Of a stretch of DNA of 64,000 nt, positions 19,987 through 29,938 are shown piece by piece. Below the pieces are notes generated by a model. The model did no database searches and had not been told where the DNA came from. It saw nothing but the letters and a program-made list of their open reading frames with translations. The stretch comes from Dipteris shenzhenensis (Eukaryota; Polypodiophyta; Polypodiopsida; Gleicheniales). Made by a program: the position numbers and the translations under genes. The DNA lies in the NCBI GenBank assembly GCA_047967505.1, contig CM106538.1; one strand, 5' to 3'. How positions within the stretch are numbered: the first letter of the stretch is position 1; each line of letters begins with the position of its first letter.

Positions 19987-21938
19987 CGTATTTATAATTT
20001 CTACTCTCCTAAGTTAATGCATTTCATTTCTTTTGTTGTATAATAATAGCATTTTTTTACTGCTCCTTATTAATTATATTTTTCCTTATGTGGCTTACAT
20101 GGGCTTTTAGGAACTTATTTTTCCATCTTAATCCTATAGCCCTCCTTTTCTTTATGTAGACAATTATAGCTTTTCCTCTATTTGTTATTCAATTATCTCC
20201 TTTTTTGTTTTCATTTCATTTCAGTTTTTAATGCCTTCTAATTTATCGATGTAACAACATTGCTTGTTCTTTAATGAATTCTTATTTACTTAGCTATATT
20301 ACTATCATGTACCTTTTCTCCTTAATTTTCTTTTGGTTTTCTAGTATCTTAGCCTTCAATATCATTTTTAGGCTTGCTTGTCTAGTTATTTTCATTATGC
20401 AAGAAACTTATGCTTTCAAATTATGTGATTTTCAAAACTTTCCTCCCTCCATGGCAAAAAGAAACTCTTAATTCCTTTTAAGATTTTTTAGATGTTTATT
20501 CTCTAGTCTAACCCTTTTTAAATTTATTCATTTATTTCTTTTAAGTTTTCTTAAAGGTTTATTCTTTCTAGATTTACTTAACCATAAACTTAGACAATTC
20601 TTTCTTAACTTCCTTTTTGTCAAATTTTAGCTTCCTCTTTTTAAGTTATTGCTATCCTTTTTTTATTGTTGTGGCTCCTCTACTAACCTTTTGGTTTTTT
20701 TAATTCCTCTATGGTCTAAGTAGAGGAACCATAGAGGGACTTGAATTCCTTATTTAGCTTGAACTCCTTATTCAACCTGAACTTTAATTTATTAATGCAT
20801 TGATTTATTACATTATTTATTACTCCTTTCCTTTTAATTGTAAAATCATTACACTGGTGTAATTACAAAAATAGTATACTTCTATATTCTAGAATTTGGA
20901 GGGATTTTCTTGTTGATAGAGGTAAAGAAATAATAGGCCAAGGAACACATGCATTACATGTCTTCCCATATGCAATCACATTGTTCTAACAGTTGGTTGG
21001 TTTGGATGGTGACAAGTAAGTGGACCCTGACCTTGGATCCTAGACCCCAGCAGATAGATTCGACACCTATATTCTTATTTTTGTAACCCTACCGGGGTTT
21101 GATTGTAATTAAACATTTGAAATTAAACTAAATTTGAGTTCTTTAAGAATTCATTCTCCATGTCTAAATAATTTCTATGTTTCTAAGATATTCTATGACT
21201 AAATCGATTGTATGGTTCATTTATTGATAGGATTATTAAATCTAAACACACACACACGCACACACATGGTGTAGCCATAAGGTTATAAAGTTTGAGGTCA
21301 AAAGGCTAAGAGCTTTTTTAATCCTTTGTAGTATCTATGGTCTAAGGCACTCTCCTTATAATACCTTGATTCCATGAACTTTCTCGGAATTTTATTAATA
21401 GTTTTGTTCATCTAAAATGCGCACAACATTCCTTGTGCCTTATAGGCTTGTATGCACATGATATTCTTCAAACCAAAGCACTGTTGTCATTGGAATTTGA
21501 AATGGCTAATAGTGTGTCTGCTTAATATCATCTTGGTATTCAAATTCAATGAGATTCTATTATACAAAAATGGATATCAAGCTCCATTAGCAAATATATG
21601 TTATCAATATTTTCTCACATTTTTCAGATGCATATGTCTAATCCTATATCCACTTGATGGAAATAGGTCTCAAACTCTCTAAAGATATGTCTCTCTACAT
21701 AACATTCCTCTTTTGCATGTTGTTGGTTGTATGTGCTACTTCGTAACCTATAGTCCTGAGACCTAAGATTGCATATGCTACAAGTCTCTCAAAACATGAA
21801 AGCCCCTAGGATGACTCACTAGAATGTAGTTACGCAACTCCTCCATTACTTTCTCTATACCTAAAATGTTTCTAGTGTTTATTCACACTTAGATTCTCCA
21901 ATTCTTCAAGGTTGGTTTGATGTATATTATGGGGGAAT
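19987..21938. other. AT-rich DNA, no recognised gene
   Basis: The stretch is T-rich on the plus strand with only short open frames and a small AC repeat near 21,247. Nothing resembles a known protein or RNA gene. Confidence 0.6.
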
Positions 21939-22538
21939 TCAATCTTGGAAGCGGTTGCAAGAGGGGTGCCACTTATGTGTAGGCCATATTCCTGATATTA
22001 GTTTATGAACTACACCATCAACCATGCTCCCACACTTGGCATAAATGTGCATGAGACTATTTACCACCATTGTAGTAGACACAAATCCAGGAGTGCCAAG
22101 TTGAGAATGTAGTCCCTTTGCAAATTTCAAAGCTGCAATGTTATCACATGCTTTCAGGATGGCAAAAAAGGTAAAGCCATTTGGCAACAGACCTTGCTCT
22201 TGCATTTGTGCATACAGTTTAAAAGCCTCCTCACTTTCATCTTGCTCAGCATAGCCTAGGATCATAGCAGTCCATGTAACCACACCTTGATGAGGCAACT
22301 CGTCGAAGATACACCGTGCATCCTCCAAGGCCCCACATTTTGCATACATGTCCACTATGGTATTGCCCACAAATGCATCTGACTCAAGTATGTGGTGGAG
22401 GAATTGCAAGTATGTGGTGGAGGAATGGAAAGTAGGAATAAGGGTGGAAGGAAGTGGGGGGGAGGTAATGGAAAGGGGGGAGGTGGAGAGGGTGGTGAGG
22501 GCGTTGATTGAGGGCGAGGGGCTAAGAAGCCATTCCAA
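21939..22538 (-). pseudogene. PPR protein fragment
   Basis: The 199-codon minus-strand frame holds clear plant PPR units of the P-L-S type: FVGNTIVDMYAKCGALEDARCIFDEL (S), VVTWTAMILGYAEQDESEEAFKLYAQMQEQGLLPNGFTF (P/L) and VVNSLMHIYAKCGSMVDG. PPR proteins bind organellar RNA in a site-specific way, mostly for editing or processing. Here only about three and a half motifs remain. The N-terminal 45 residues are Ser/Pro/Thr-rich and made by a GGAGGTGG-like repeat, and after the last unit the frame loses PPR character. No E or DYW domain follows. It is a truncated relic. Confidence 0.75.
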
Positions 22539-24001
22539 TAGTCTCAGCCAAGATGCTCACAGAAGCCTGCTTCTTGGTGGCTCTTCCCATGCTCTCCTCC
22601 ACTGGGTATTGTCTTCATGTAATCCCTTTCGCTAGAGTCCCCCAAGAAGTCATAGCATAAAAGAATGGTTAGCACATGCTTTGCTAACCAAGATTCATAG
22701 CACGAAAGAATGGTTAGCGCATGTTTGCTATCTTTGCATTAGTCTCTGATGACGTAACTTAAATAGAGCAAGAACTCACACATTCTGGCTTTATCAGTCT
22801 CTGTAAATGTAATCATACCAACTTCATCATGAGTTCAAAGTTCTCATGTGCAAATAGAGAGATAGAATGCAAAACATATTTGCAACTACCATTTTTGTGA
22901 CTTCTTCTAGTGAGCTGCGTGGCAACTAACAAGTCTGTAGGGCACACTATTGGGATGGGCACGGAAATTGCATCGAGGGGGGAGAGGTAGATTTGAGTTG
23001 GCCCCAGGGGAAGAGAGAGGGCAAGTGGCTTTAAATGCAAGAGTGCCATGTGTCACAAAGCAGATGTGGTCCATGGGCCAGTGCATACACGAGTCAATGC
23101 TGGGAGTGGGTAGGACAAGTGCGCTGTGCGGGCTCCAATGCAGTCATGAGACATTGGGACATATGGCAAAGCAGAGGAGGGCTTTCGTATGGTGTGGGCC
23201 CATGGGGGACAGACACTCGAGAACTGCCCATGCCAGTACAAGACTAACAGTGGCACAGAAGGGATCCAAGTCAATCGTGGAGTGCCCAAGGGATTCACTC
23301 TTAGTACAAGGGGGACATCACCTGCGTGCATCAACTTCAAGACAACCCCCTATATACAGTCCATGCAACATAATAAAACACCCCTATTTAAGCTTATGAG
23401 GATACCACCAAAAGCTCACTTTGTTCCCCCCTTCCTTAAATCTATGTTCTTTCTCAATTATTTGGATTACATCATAAGAAAGTTTAAATGACATAGATTA
23501 GACCATCTTCAAATATTCACCGATGGGTAGTATTCATTTGTTTCCCTACCATGGCCTAAATTTAGCTATAGCTCAGGCTTAGTTCATGCGCAATTGGTAC
23601 ATGATCAATTGTCACTAGTCAAATGTGTGTACTTTTTATGTTTAGGGGGTAAAAAGTTGTATTTCCGTATACCTGTCCCTCTTCCTCCCCAAAGATGTCA
23701 AGGTCCCCTAACTTAAATTTAAAATTGAGAAAATTTAAAAGGGCCCCCACCCCTAATGTATAAGCTTATGCCTCATCTTGAAAAACCCCCCTATTGAACA
23801 CTCACGTGATATCATAAGTTTCCCCTTGTGAATCCCTTGGGGTGGAGTGGCAGCACAGTCAGCATGGCGAGTGGACTCCAGAGCACAATCAACATGGGAG
23901 CACACCATGCTATTTGCCATGTGGCATCTCATCATTGCATGTCGTACTATGGCACAGAGGGCACATGGGCACAGAGAGAGAGAGAGAGAGGGGGGGGGAT
24001 G

Positions 24002-24288
24002 GGGGGATTATATTTATACATATAAATCTTTATATTTATATATACCTATATATATATATACATAAATATATTATTTATTTATTTCTATATTTATATTTAT
24101 ATTTGAAATAAGAGAGAGAGAGATGATATATTATATATTTTATATATAAATAAAATATATTTTAGAATATATAAACTACTATATTATATATTATACATTA
24201 TATACAAATATGCAATATACAATATATATCTATTTATATAGAATTGTTTATAAAATAGAATATTATATAGAATATAGATATAATATTT

Positions 24289-24320
<32 letters not shown>

Positions 24321-24333
24321 CATATATGCATGC

Positions 24334-24352
<19 letters not shown>
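24002..24352. repeat. TA-rich and TGTA tract, copy A
   Basis: Long TATATA runs, ATTTATATTTATA units and five or more TGTA repeats just before the GA array. Strong local hairpin and melting potential; no gene. Confidence 0.85.
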
Positions 24353-24388
<36 letters not shown>

Positions 24389-24530
24389 AGAGAGAGGGTG
24401 CTCAGGGGGGGGAGAGAGAGAGAGAGAGAGAGAGAAGAGAGAGAGAGGGGAAGAGAGAGAGGGCAATCAAGGGGGGAGAGAGAGAGAGAGGGAGGGAGAG
24501 AGAGGGCGATCAAGGGGGCCACATTGCACA
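24353..24530. repeat. GA/G purine tract
   Basis: An almost pure purine run on the plus strand (GAGAGA with G blocks) of about 170 bp directly following TATATATA. Open frames over it (Arg-Glu or Leu-Ser repeats) are artefacts. Confidence 0.9.
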
Positions 24531-24654
24531 GTGCCATTAACCACAAGGTAAGAAGGCGACCCCACCAAAGATTTCAAGAAGGCACATGGCCCCATTCCCA
24601 AAAAGACAAACAGCATCGAGGAAGACACATAGGTTCTAAGAAGCCACACGGCAC

Positions 24655-24663
24655 CACAGAGAG

Positions 24664-24719
<56 letters not shown>

Positions 24720-24780
24720 AGAGGGAGAGGGAGAGGGAGAGGGAGAGAGAGAGCGGGGGGGAGGGACAGACGGAGGGAGG

Positions 24781-24815
<35 letters not shown>

Positions 24816-24836
24816 CGATCAAGGGGAGGGAGATGG

Positions 24837-24870
<34 letters not shown>
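24655..24870. repeat. GA/G purine tract
   Basis: A second purine run of about 200 bp, mainly GAGAGA and GGGAGA, with only a few pyrimidine interruptions (CGATCAAGG). Confidence 0.9.
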
Positions 24871-24872
<2 letters not shown>

Positions 24873-25914
24873 ATACATATATAAAGAAAATGTAAAAATA
24901 TATATACATAAATAAATATAAAAATATGAGAGAGAGAGAGGGGGGGGAGGGGGTAGAGAGAGAAAGAGAGAGAGCAGTGCAGTGGACCCCTGTTTTTCAT
25001 TTCCTTGCCAACATGCCAACTATATGCTAATCGTAACATATGCATGCCCAAAAAAAATAAGGTGGCTGCTCAAATTTTCATCATGAATGGTTGGGCAAAG
25101 GAATGATTGCAGTTGACATCAGATTTGATCCGCACAACTTGAGAATTGCACATGTCAACACATCTAATTTAGGTGATAGTGTAATGATATAATCATCATC
25201 TATCTATCTAAAATTTTTTATTTTTAAGTTACCAAGTGGCATTCAAGGGGAGAGAGAGAGAGAGAGAGCAAAACACACATAAACAAAAGTCGCATGCACA
25301 TCTAGATAGAGGCACACACACACAAAAATTCCCAAACAATCAAAACACATGCACAAAAAATCAAAACAATGTGCAAAATGGTCAGAGAACAACTAGGCGC
25401 ACAGAGGGACGCCACGTGGCGAGCTACACAGCAGTTGACAAGTCTGCAGGGCAGACTTTTGGGACGTGTACGAAGATTGCATCGAGGGGGGAGAGGTAGA
25501 TTTGACTTGGCCCCAAGGGAAGAGAGAGGGCAAGTGGCTTTAAATGAAGGAGTGCCATGTACGAAGCAGATGTGGTCCATAGGCAAGTGCGTATGCGAGT
25601 CAATGCTGGGAGTGGGTAGGATAGGTGCATTGTGCAGTCTCCAATGTAGACAAGGGACATTGGGACATATGGTAGAGTAGAGGAGGGCTTTCGTATGGCG
25701 CAAGCCCACAGGGGACAGGCACTCGAGAACTGCCCGTGGTGGCAGTACAAGATTGACAGTGGCACATAGGGGATGAGAGTTAATTGTGGAGTGGTAGCAC
25801 AGCCAGCATGGCGAGCAGACTCCGGAGCACAGTCAGCATGGCAATGCACTGCGCTATTTTGCCATGTGGCATCTCATGTTTGCGCATCGTACTGTGGCAT
25901 AGATGGCACATGGG

Positions 25915-25956
<42 letters not shown>

Positions 25957-25974
25957 CGGGGGGGAGGGGGATGA

Positions 25975-26402
25975 TATTTATATATACCTATATATTTATA
26001 TATACGTCTATATAATTATCTCTGTAATTATAAACATAAATATATTATTTATATATTTCTATATTTATATTTATAGTTGAAATAAGAGAGAGAGAGAGAG
26101 AGAGATCATATATTATATATTTTATATATAAATAAAATATATTTTAGAATATATAACTTACTATATTATATAAAATATAGATATAATATTATATATAGAG
26201 AGAAATAATATATATTAAATATTATTTAATATATATTATATTATGTTATATTATACATTATATAAAAATATGCAATATACAATATATATATATACATAAA
26301 TATATATCTATTTATATAGAATTGTTTATAAAATAGAATATTATATAGAATATAGATATAATATTATATATATATGTATGTATGTATGTATATATGTATA
26401 TA
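25975..26402. repeat. TA-rich and TGTA tract, copy B
   Basis: Counterpart of the copy A tract, somewhat longer, with ATATATTAAATATTATTTAATAT-like self-complementary stretches and TGTA repeats. Confidence 0.85.
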
Positions 26403-26487
26403 AAGAGAGAGAGAGAGAGAGAGAGTATATATACATATATATGGAAAATGTAAAAATATATTTGCAAAAATAAATATAAAAATATAC

Positions 26488-26554
26488 GAGAGAGAGAGGG
26501 GGGGGGACAGAGGGGCGGAGAGAGAGAGAGAGAGGGCAATTAAGGGGGGGGAGG

Positions 26555-26590
<36 letters not shown>

Positions 26591-26691
26591 AAGGGGGGGG
26601 AGAGAGGGGGGGAGAGAAAGGGCAATCAAGGGGGGGGGAGAGAGAGAGACAGATTGGGGGGGGGGGAGAGAGAGGGAGGGAGGGAGGGAGG

Positions 26692-26750
<59 letters not shown>

Positions 26751-26781
26751 GAGAGAGAGAGAGAGAGAGAGAGAGAGGGCG
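26488..26781. repeat. Long GA/G purine tract
   Basis: About 290 bp of nearly uninterrupted purines on the plus strand, mixing GAGAGA with runs of up to 12 G. It is the longest such tract in the window. Confidence 0.92.
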
Positions 26782-26952
26782 ATCAAGGGAGCCGATGTGC
26801 AATTAACCACCACAAGGTAAGAAGGCGGCCCCACCAAGGATTTTGAGAAGACACACGGCCCCATCCCCAAAAAGACAAACAGTGCCAAAGAAGACACATA
26901 GCTTCTGAGAAGCCACACCGCACCAAAGAGAGAGAGAGGGGGGGGTGATTAA

Positions 26953-27406
26953 TGTTGGCAGGGTGATGCTTCTAGAAGTTGTAACGTGAGTTAGTGGTGG
27001 CTGATTGGTCAGTCCTGGTTGGCAACACTTGTTGGTCATGGGACCATGCTCGCAGTCTTACGTGATTGGAGAGAGGAGCATAGCATGGACACTTGGTAGC
27101 CTTCATTAAGGAACTAGATGTTTACATGGAGGCGGCGTTCTATTGGCGGTGATCCTTGGAGCATTACAAAGGAGTTCACGTAGAAGGAATAGGTCTTTTT
27201 GTCGAGGCCATGGGCCATAGAACCGTGAGCCATAGCTAGTAGAGTCATGCAGTTATGTAGGGTTTGTAGTAGAGTCATTTTGTAGCATATGTACAAGAGC
27301 CAACAAATCTCGTAGGATTGAGGCATGTTCTTGTTGAAGTTTAATAGAAATAGTCGAGTGTTTTTGTGTCCAATTGCTACATGAAGTTTCTGTTGTAAAG
27401 CTATCA
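26953..27406 (+). repeat. 5' LTR of a second Ty1-copia element
   Basis: The segment begins TGTTGGCAGGG and ends CTATCA, one base before a primer-binding site, giving 454 bp. It reads on the plus strand. The start lies just after a GA tract. No matching 3' LTR is found in the window. Confidence 0.7.
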
Positions 27407-27407
27407 G

Positions 27408-27420
27408 TGGTATCAGAGCA
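27408..27420 (+). other. Primer-binding site (initiator tRNA-Met type)
   Basis: TGGTATCAGAGCA is the classic plant LTR-retrotransposon primer site complementary to the 3' end of initiator tRNA-Met. It fixes the LTR end one base upstream. Confidence 0.92.
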
Positions 27421-27614
27421 GGTTTGATCGAAGGATTTTGTTTCTCTTACGTGCATGTCAAAGAGATTCAGTACGAAACGAGCAGCTACACCACTTGTGT
27501 TTCCACGAAATACTAGAAGACCTAGAAGCAAACGATGTCGAAGAGAAAGGCTTGGTCTAGACGTGTTGGCGGAGGCTTGCTTCCAAGACTATTTGGGTAT
27601 TTTACCATAAATCA

Positions 27615-28052
27615 ATGGATTTGAAGCAGACGAAGTGAGAGGCATTCGTGATCAGATTCACGGGCAGAAATTTTGTAAGTTGGCAGCTAGCAACCAAGTT
27701 ATGGTTTATGCAAAAGGGCTTGTGGGAGGTTGTGTCCGGGACTAAGAAGGAACCTACAACGGGAGAAGCTGAGAAAAGAGCGTGGAGGAAGAATAACGAC
27801 AAGGCAATCGGCATGATGGGACGAGCCTTGGGGGAGGAATATTTTCATCATCTAGAGATGACAAAGTCAGCCGTAGCGAACTGGACGATTCTCGAGGCTC
27901 TATTCGAGACTAAGATGTGACATTCGAAAGCAAATCTTAAGCAACAATTGTATGATCTTTGTATGGGTGAAATTGAAGATCTGTCAACATTTCTAAATCA
28001 CATGCAGGTGTTGTTGAAGCAGTTGCAGGAACTTGGTGCCAAGATTGAGACA
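27615..28052 (+). pseudogene. Ty1-copia gag, truncated
   Basis: From ATG at 27,615 the frame gives the copia gag start: FVIRFTGRNFVSWQLATKLW, then KGLWEVVSGT, AWRKNNDKAIGMM, WTILEALFE and LKQQLYDLCMGEIEDL, matching the UBN2-type gag. Two TGA stops interrupt it, at TK-stop-EA and KM-stop-HS; Trp or Arg would fit. The frame runs into a GA microsatellite at about 28,050 and the rest of the element is missing. Confidence 0.88.
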
Positions 28053-28344
28053 GAGAGAGAGAGAGAGAGAGAGAGTAGTGCAGTGGACCCCTATTTTTCA
28101 TTTCCTTGCCAACATGCCAACTATATGCTAATCGTAACAAATGCATGCTCAACAAAAATAAGGTGGCTGCTCAAATTTTCATTATGAATGGTTGGGCAAA
28201 GGAATGGTTACAGTTGACATCAGATTCGATCTGCACAACTTGAGAACTCCACATGTCAACACATCTGATTTAGGTGATAGTGTAATGATATAATCATCAT
28301 TTATCTATCTAAAATTTCTTATTTTTAAGTTACCAAGTGGCATT

Positions 28345-28346
28345 CA

Positions 28347-28394
<48 letters not shown>

Positions 28395-28690
28395 TCTATG
28401 TCTGCATTTTCCTAAGGAAGGGTTTAATGCATGTGTGTGTGAGTGCATGTGGGGGAGAGAGAGAGAGAGAGAGAGAGAGATATGGATGCATCTATGTCTA
28501 TATTTCCTTAAGGAAGGGTTTAATGCATGTGTGTGTGAGTGCATGTGGGAGTTAGTCGAAGGAAAAGAAGAAAGAGAGAGAGAGAGAGAGAGATAGATGG
28601 ATGCATCTATGTCTGCATTTCCTTAAGGAAGGGTTCAATGCATGTGTGTGTGAGTGCATGTGGGAGATAGTCGAAGGGAAAGAAGAGAGA
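28345..28690. repeat. Three copies of a ~105-bp unit with GA runs
   Basis: GATGCATCTATGTCTGCATT, then CCTTAAGGAAGGGTT and TGTGTGTGAGTGCATGTGGG, recur at about 28,389, 28,488 and 28,596, each after a GA run. Copies are nearly identical. No gene. Confidence 0.88.
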
Positions 28691-29440
28691 GCTCTTTTAT
28701 TCCTCAAAAACCAACAAAAGACATGTCATACAAAAAGCTCTGAAGTCGAGCTCGAACTGCCTTGTCAGGCCAACTAACTACTAGCCATCTAACCTGGGCA
28801 GGGAAAAATCAACAAGTCTATTGACCGAAGCCTCATAGTGGGCGACCATGAGAGACGTGGGAAGTTACCATAATAATACCATGACAAATGTGCACTGGAA
28901 CATGGAAAACATACAATTTGGCCTTTGAAGTTTGGCATCTAGTTACTAGCGTAAGTGGAGCACTCAGGGTTCCAATAAGTGTTCGGAGAAAATATTTTTC
29001 TCAACAAATCACAAAACTTGGGGTTTCAAATTTTGAAGGTTTTCCTTGAGAATTTGTAGATTTTCAAGCTAAAATATAACTAAATTGCCTAAAATTTTGC
29101 AGATTTTAAAATTGAGAAAACATTTTTTAGGGGTGGAGACTAAGATGTTGCAGGTTCACTACATATGGTTTGCAGGTTTAAGGTGAACACTGGTTCCAAT
29201 ACATCAGCCAAGCCTCAAGGTCGACAGTTACTCGAACAATGTCTTCTTGCCAAACACCGTTACATTGCAAGCTCTTGGGCCATCGAGCCTGTATCGTCTG
29301 CATATGTATAGTTAGAAATCTGCCTTGCATTTGCGGTGTGGAATAACGCCGCGAATATTTCATGAATCATGATTGCTAAGATTGCGAAGTTTAGAAATAA
29401 TCAAAAGAAACTGACGACAGTAGGCCTGTCTAGACCCGAG
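28691..29440. other. Intergenic, no recognised gene
   Basis: No frame looks like a protein. It lies between the repeat block and the ascorbate oxidase upstream region. Confidence 0.6.
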
Positions 29441-29445
29441 GTCTT

Positions 29446-29453
29446 TATAAATA
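29446..29453 (+). promoter_or_regulatory. Candidate TATA box of the ascorbate oxidase gene
   Basis: TATAAATA lies 486 bp before the start codon in a region that becomes GC-richer downstream. A second candidate, TATAAAAC, lies near 29,672. Which is used cannot be told from sequence. Confidence 0.35.
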
Positions 29454-29938
29454 TAGTAGTTGGCTTCGGTACACGGAATACACATCTATAAATGATCTAG
29501 GCTCAAGCAAATCGGGATCCCAATGCTAGTTCCGTTGCCTTAGCCCCCGAACCCGGATCCCAAGCGACGGCCTCACAGGCTCAAGCCGCACAGCGGCGAT
29601 GTATGACATATGTTTGCGACAGGTAGATCATAGAAGTGCTACGTTTCTTTATCTGCGCATTCTATGACATTTATAAAACAAGGTGGATAACATTTATTTA
29701 AAAGCATTTGGAGGATTTGTAGCAGCTGTGGCGCGCGGTGAACACGGTCGTCTCCGTTTGAATACGCTTCAAGTCTCGTCGTCCATTTCGGATCAGAAGC
29801 CAACTGAAATGCAGACTTGTTTGCGGTAGCGCGATAAGTCCGAGCTTTCCGGCTTTTTGCACTCGGCTGTCTTCGCCGCTCTTGTTGCCTCTTCTTGCAT
29901 CGAGCTGCTTTGTCTTCGCATCCTTACAGTTGTAGCGG

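Larger units (their letters stand above)
22912..25263. repeat. Segmental duplication, copy A
   Basis: Unique-looking blocks here recur in the same order and orientation in 25,414-28,348. Examples are ATTGCATCGAGGGG at 22,970 and 25,478, CATGTGGCATCTCAT at 23,917 and 25,863, ACACGGC/GAAGACACATAG near 24,620 and 26,890, and GCAGTGGACCCC at 24,980 and 28,080. GA/G and TA tracts separate the blocks. The frames within it are made by the repeats. Confidence 0.88.
25414..28348. repeat. Segmental duplication, copy B
   Basis: A direct repeat of copy A with the same block order. It is longer because it carries a Ty1-copia piece (26,953-28,052) between the ACACATAGCTTCTGAGAAG block and the GCAGTGGACCCC block. 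GA and TA tracts differ in length between copies. Confidence 0.88.

Noticed and set aside
24398-24895. Open frame of 165 codons across GA tracts
   Set aside because: The product is Arg-Glu repeats created by the microsatellite; all three frames and the opposite strand are open for the same reason.
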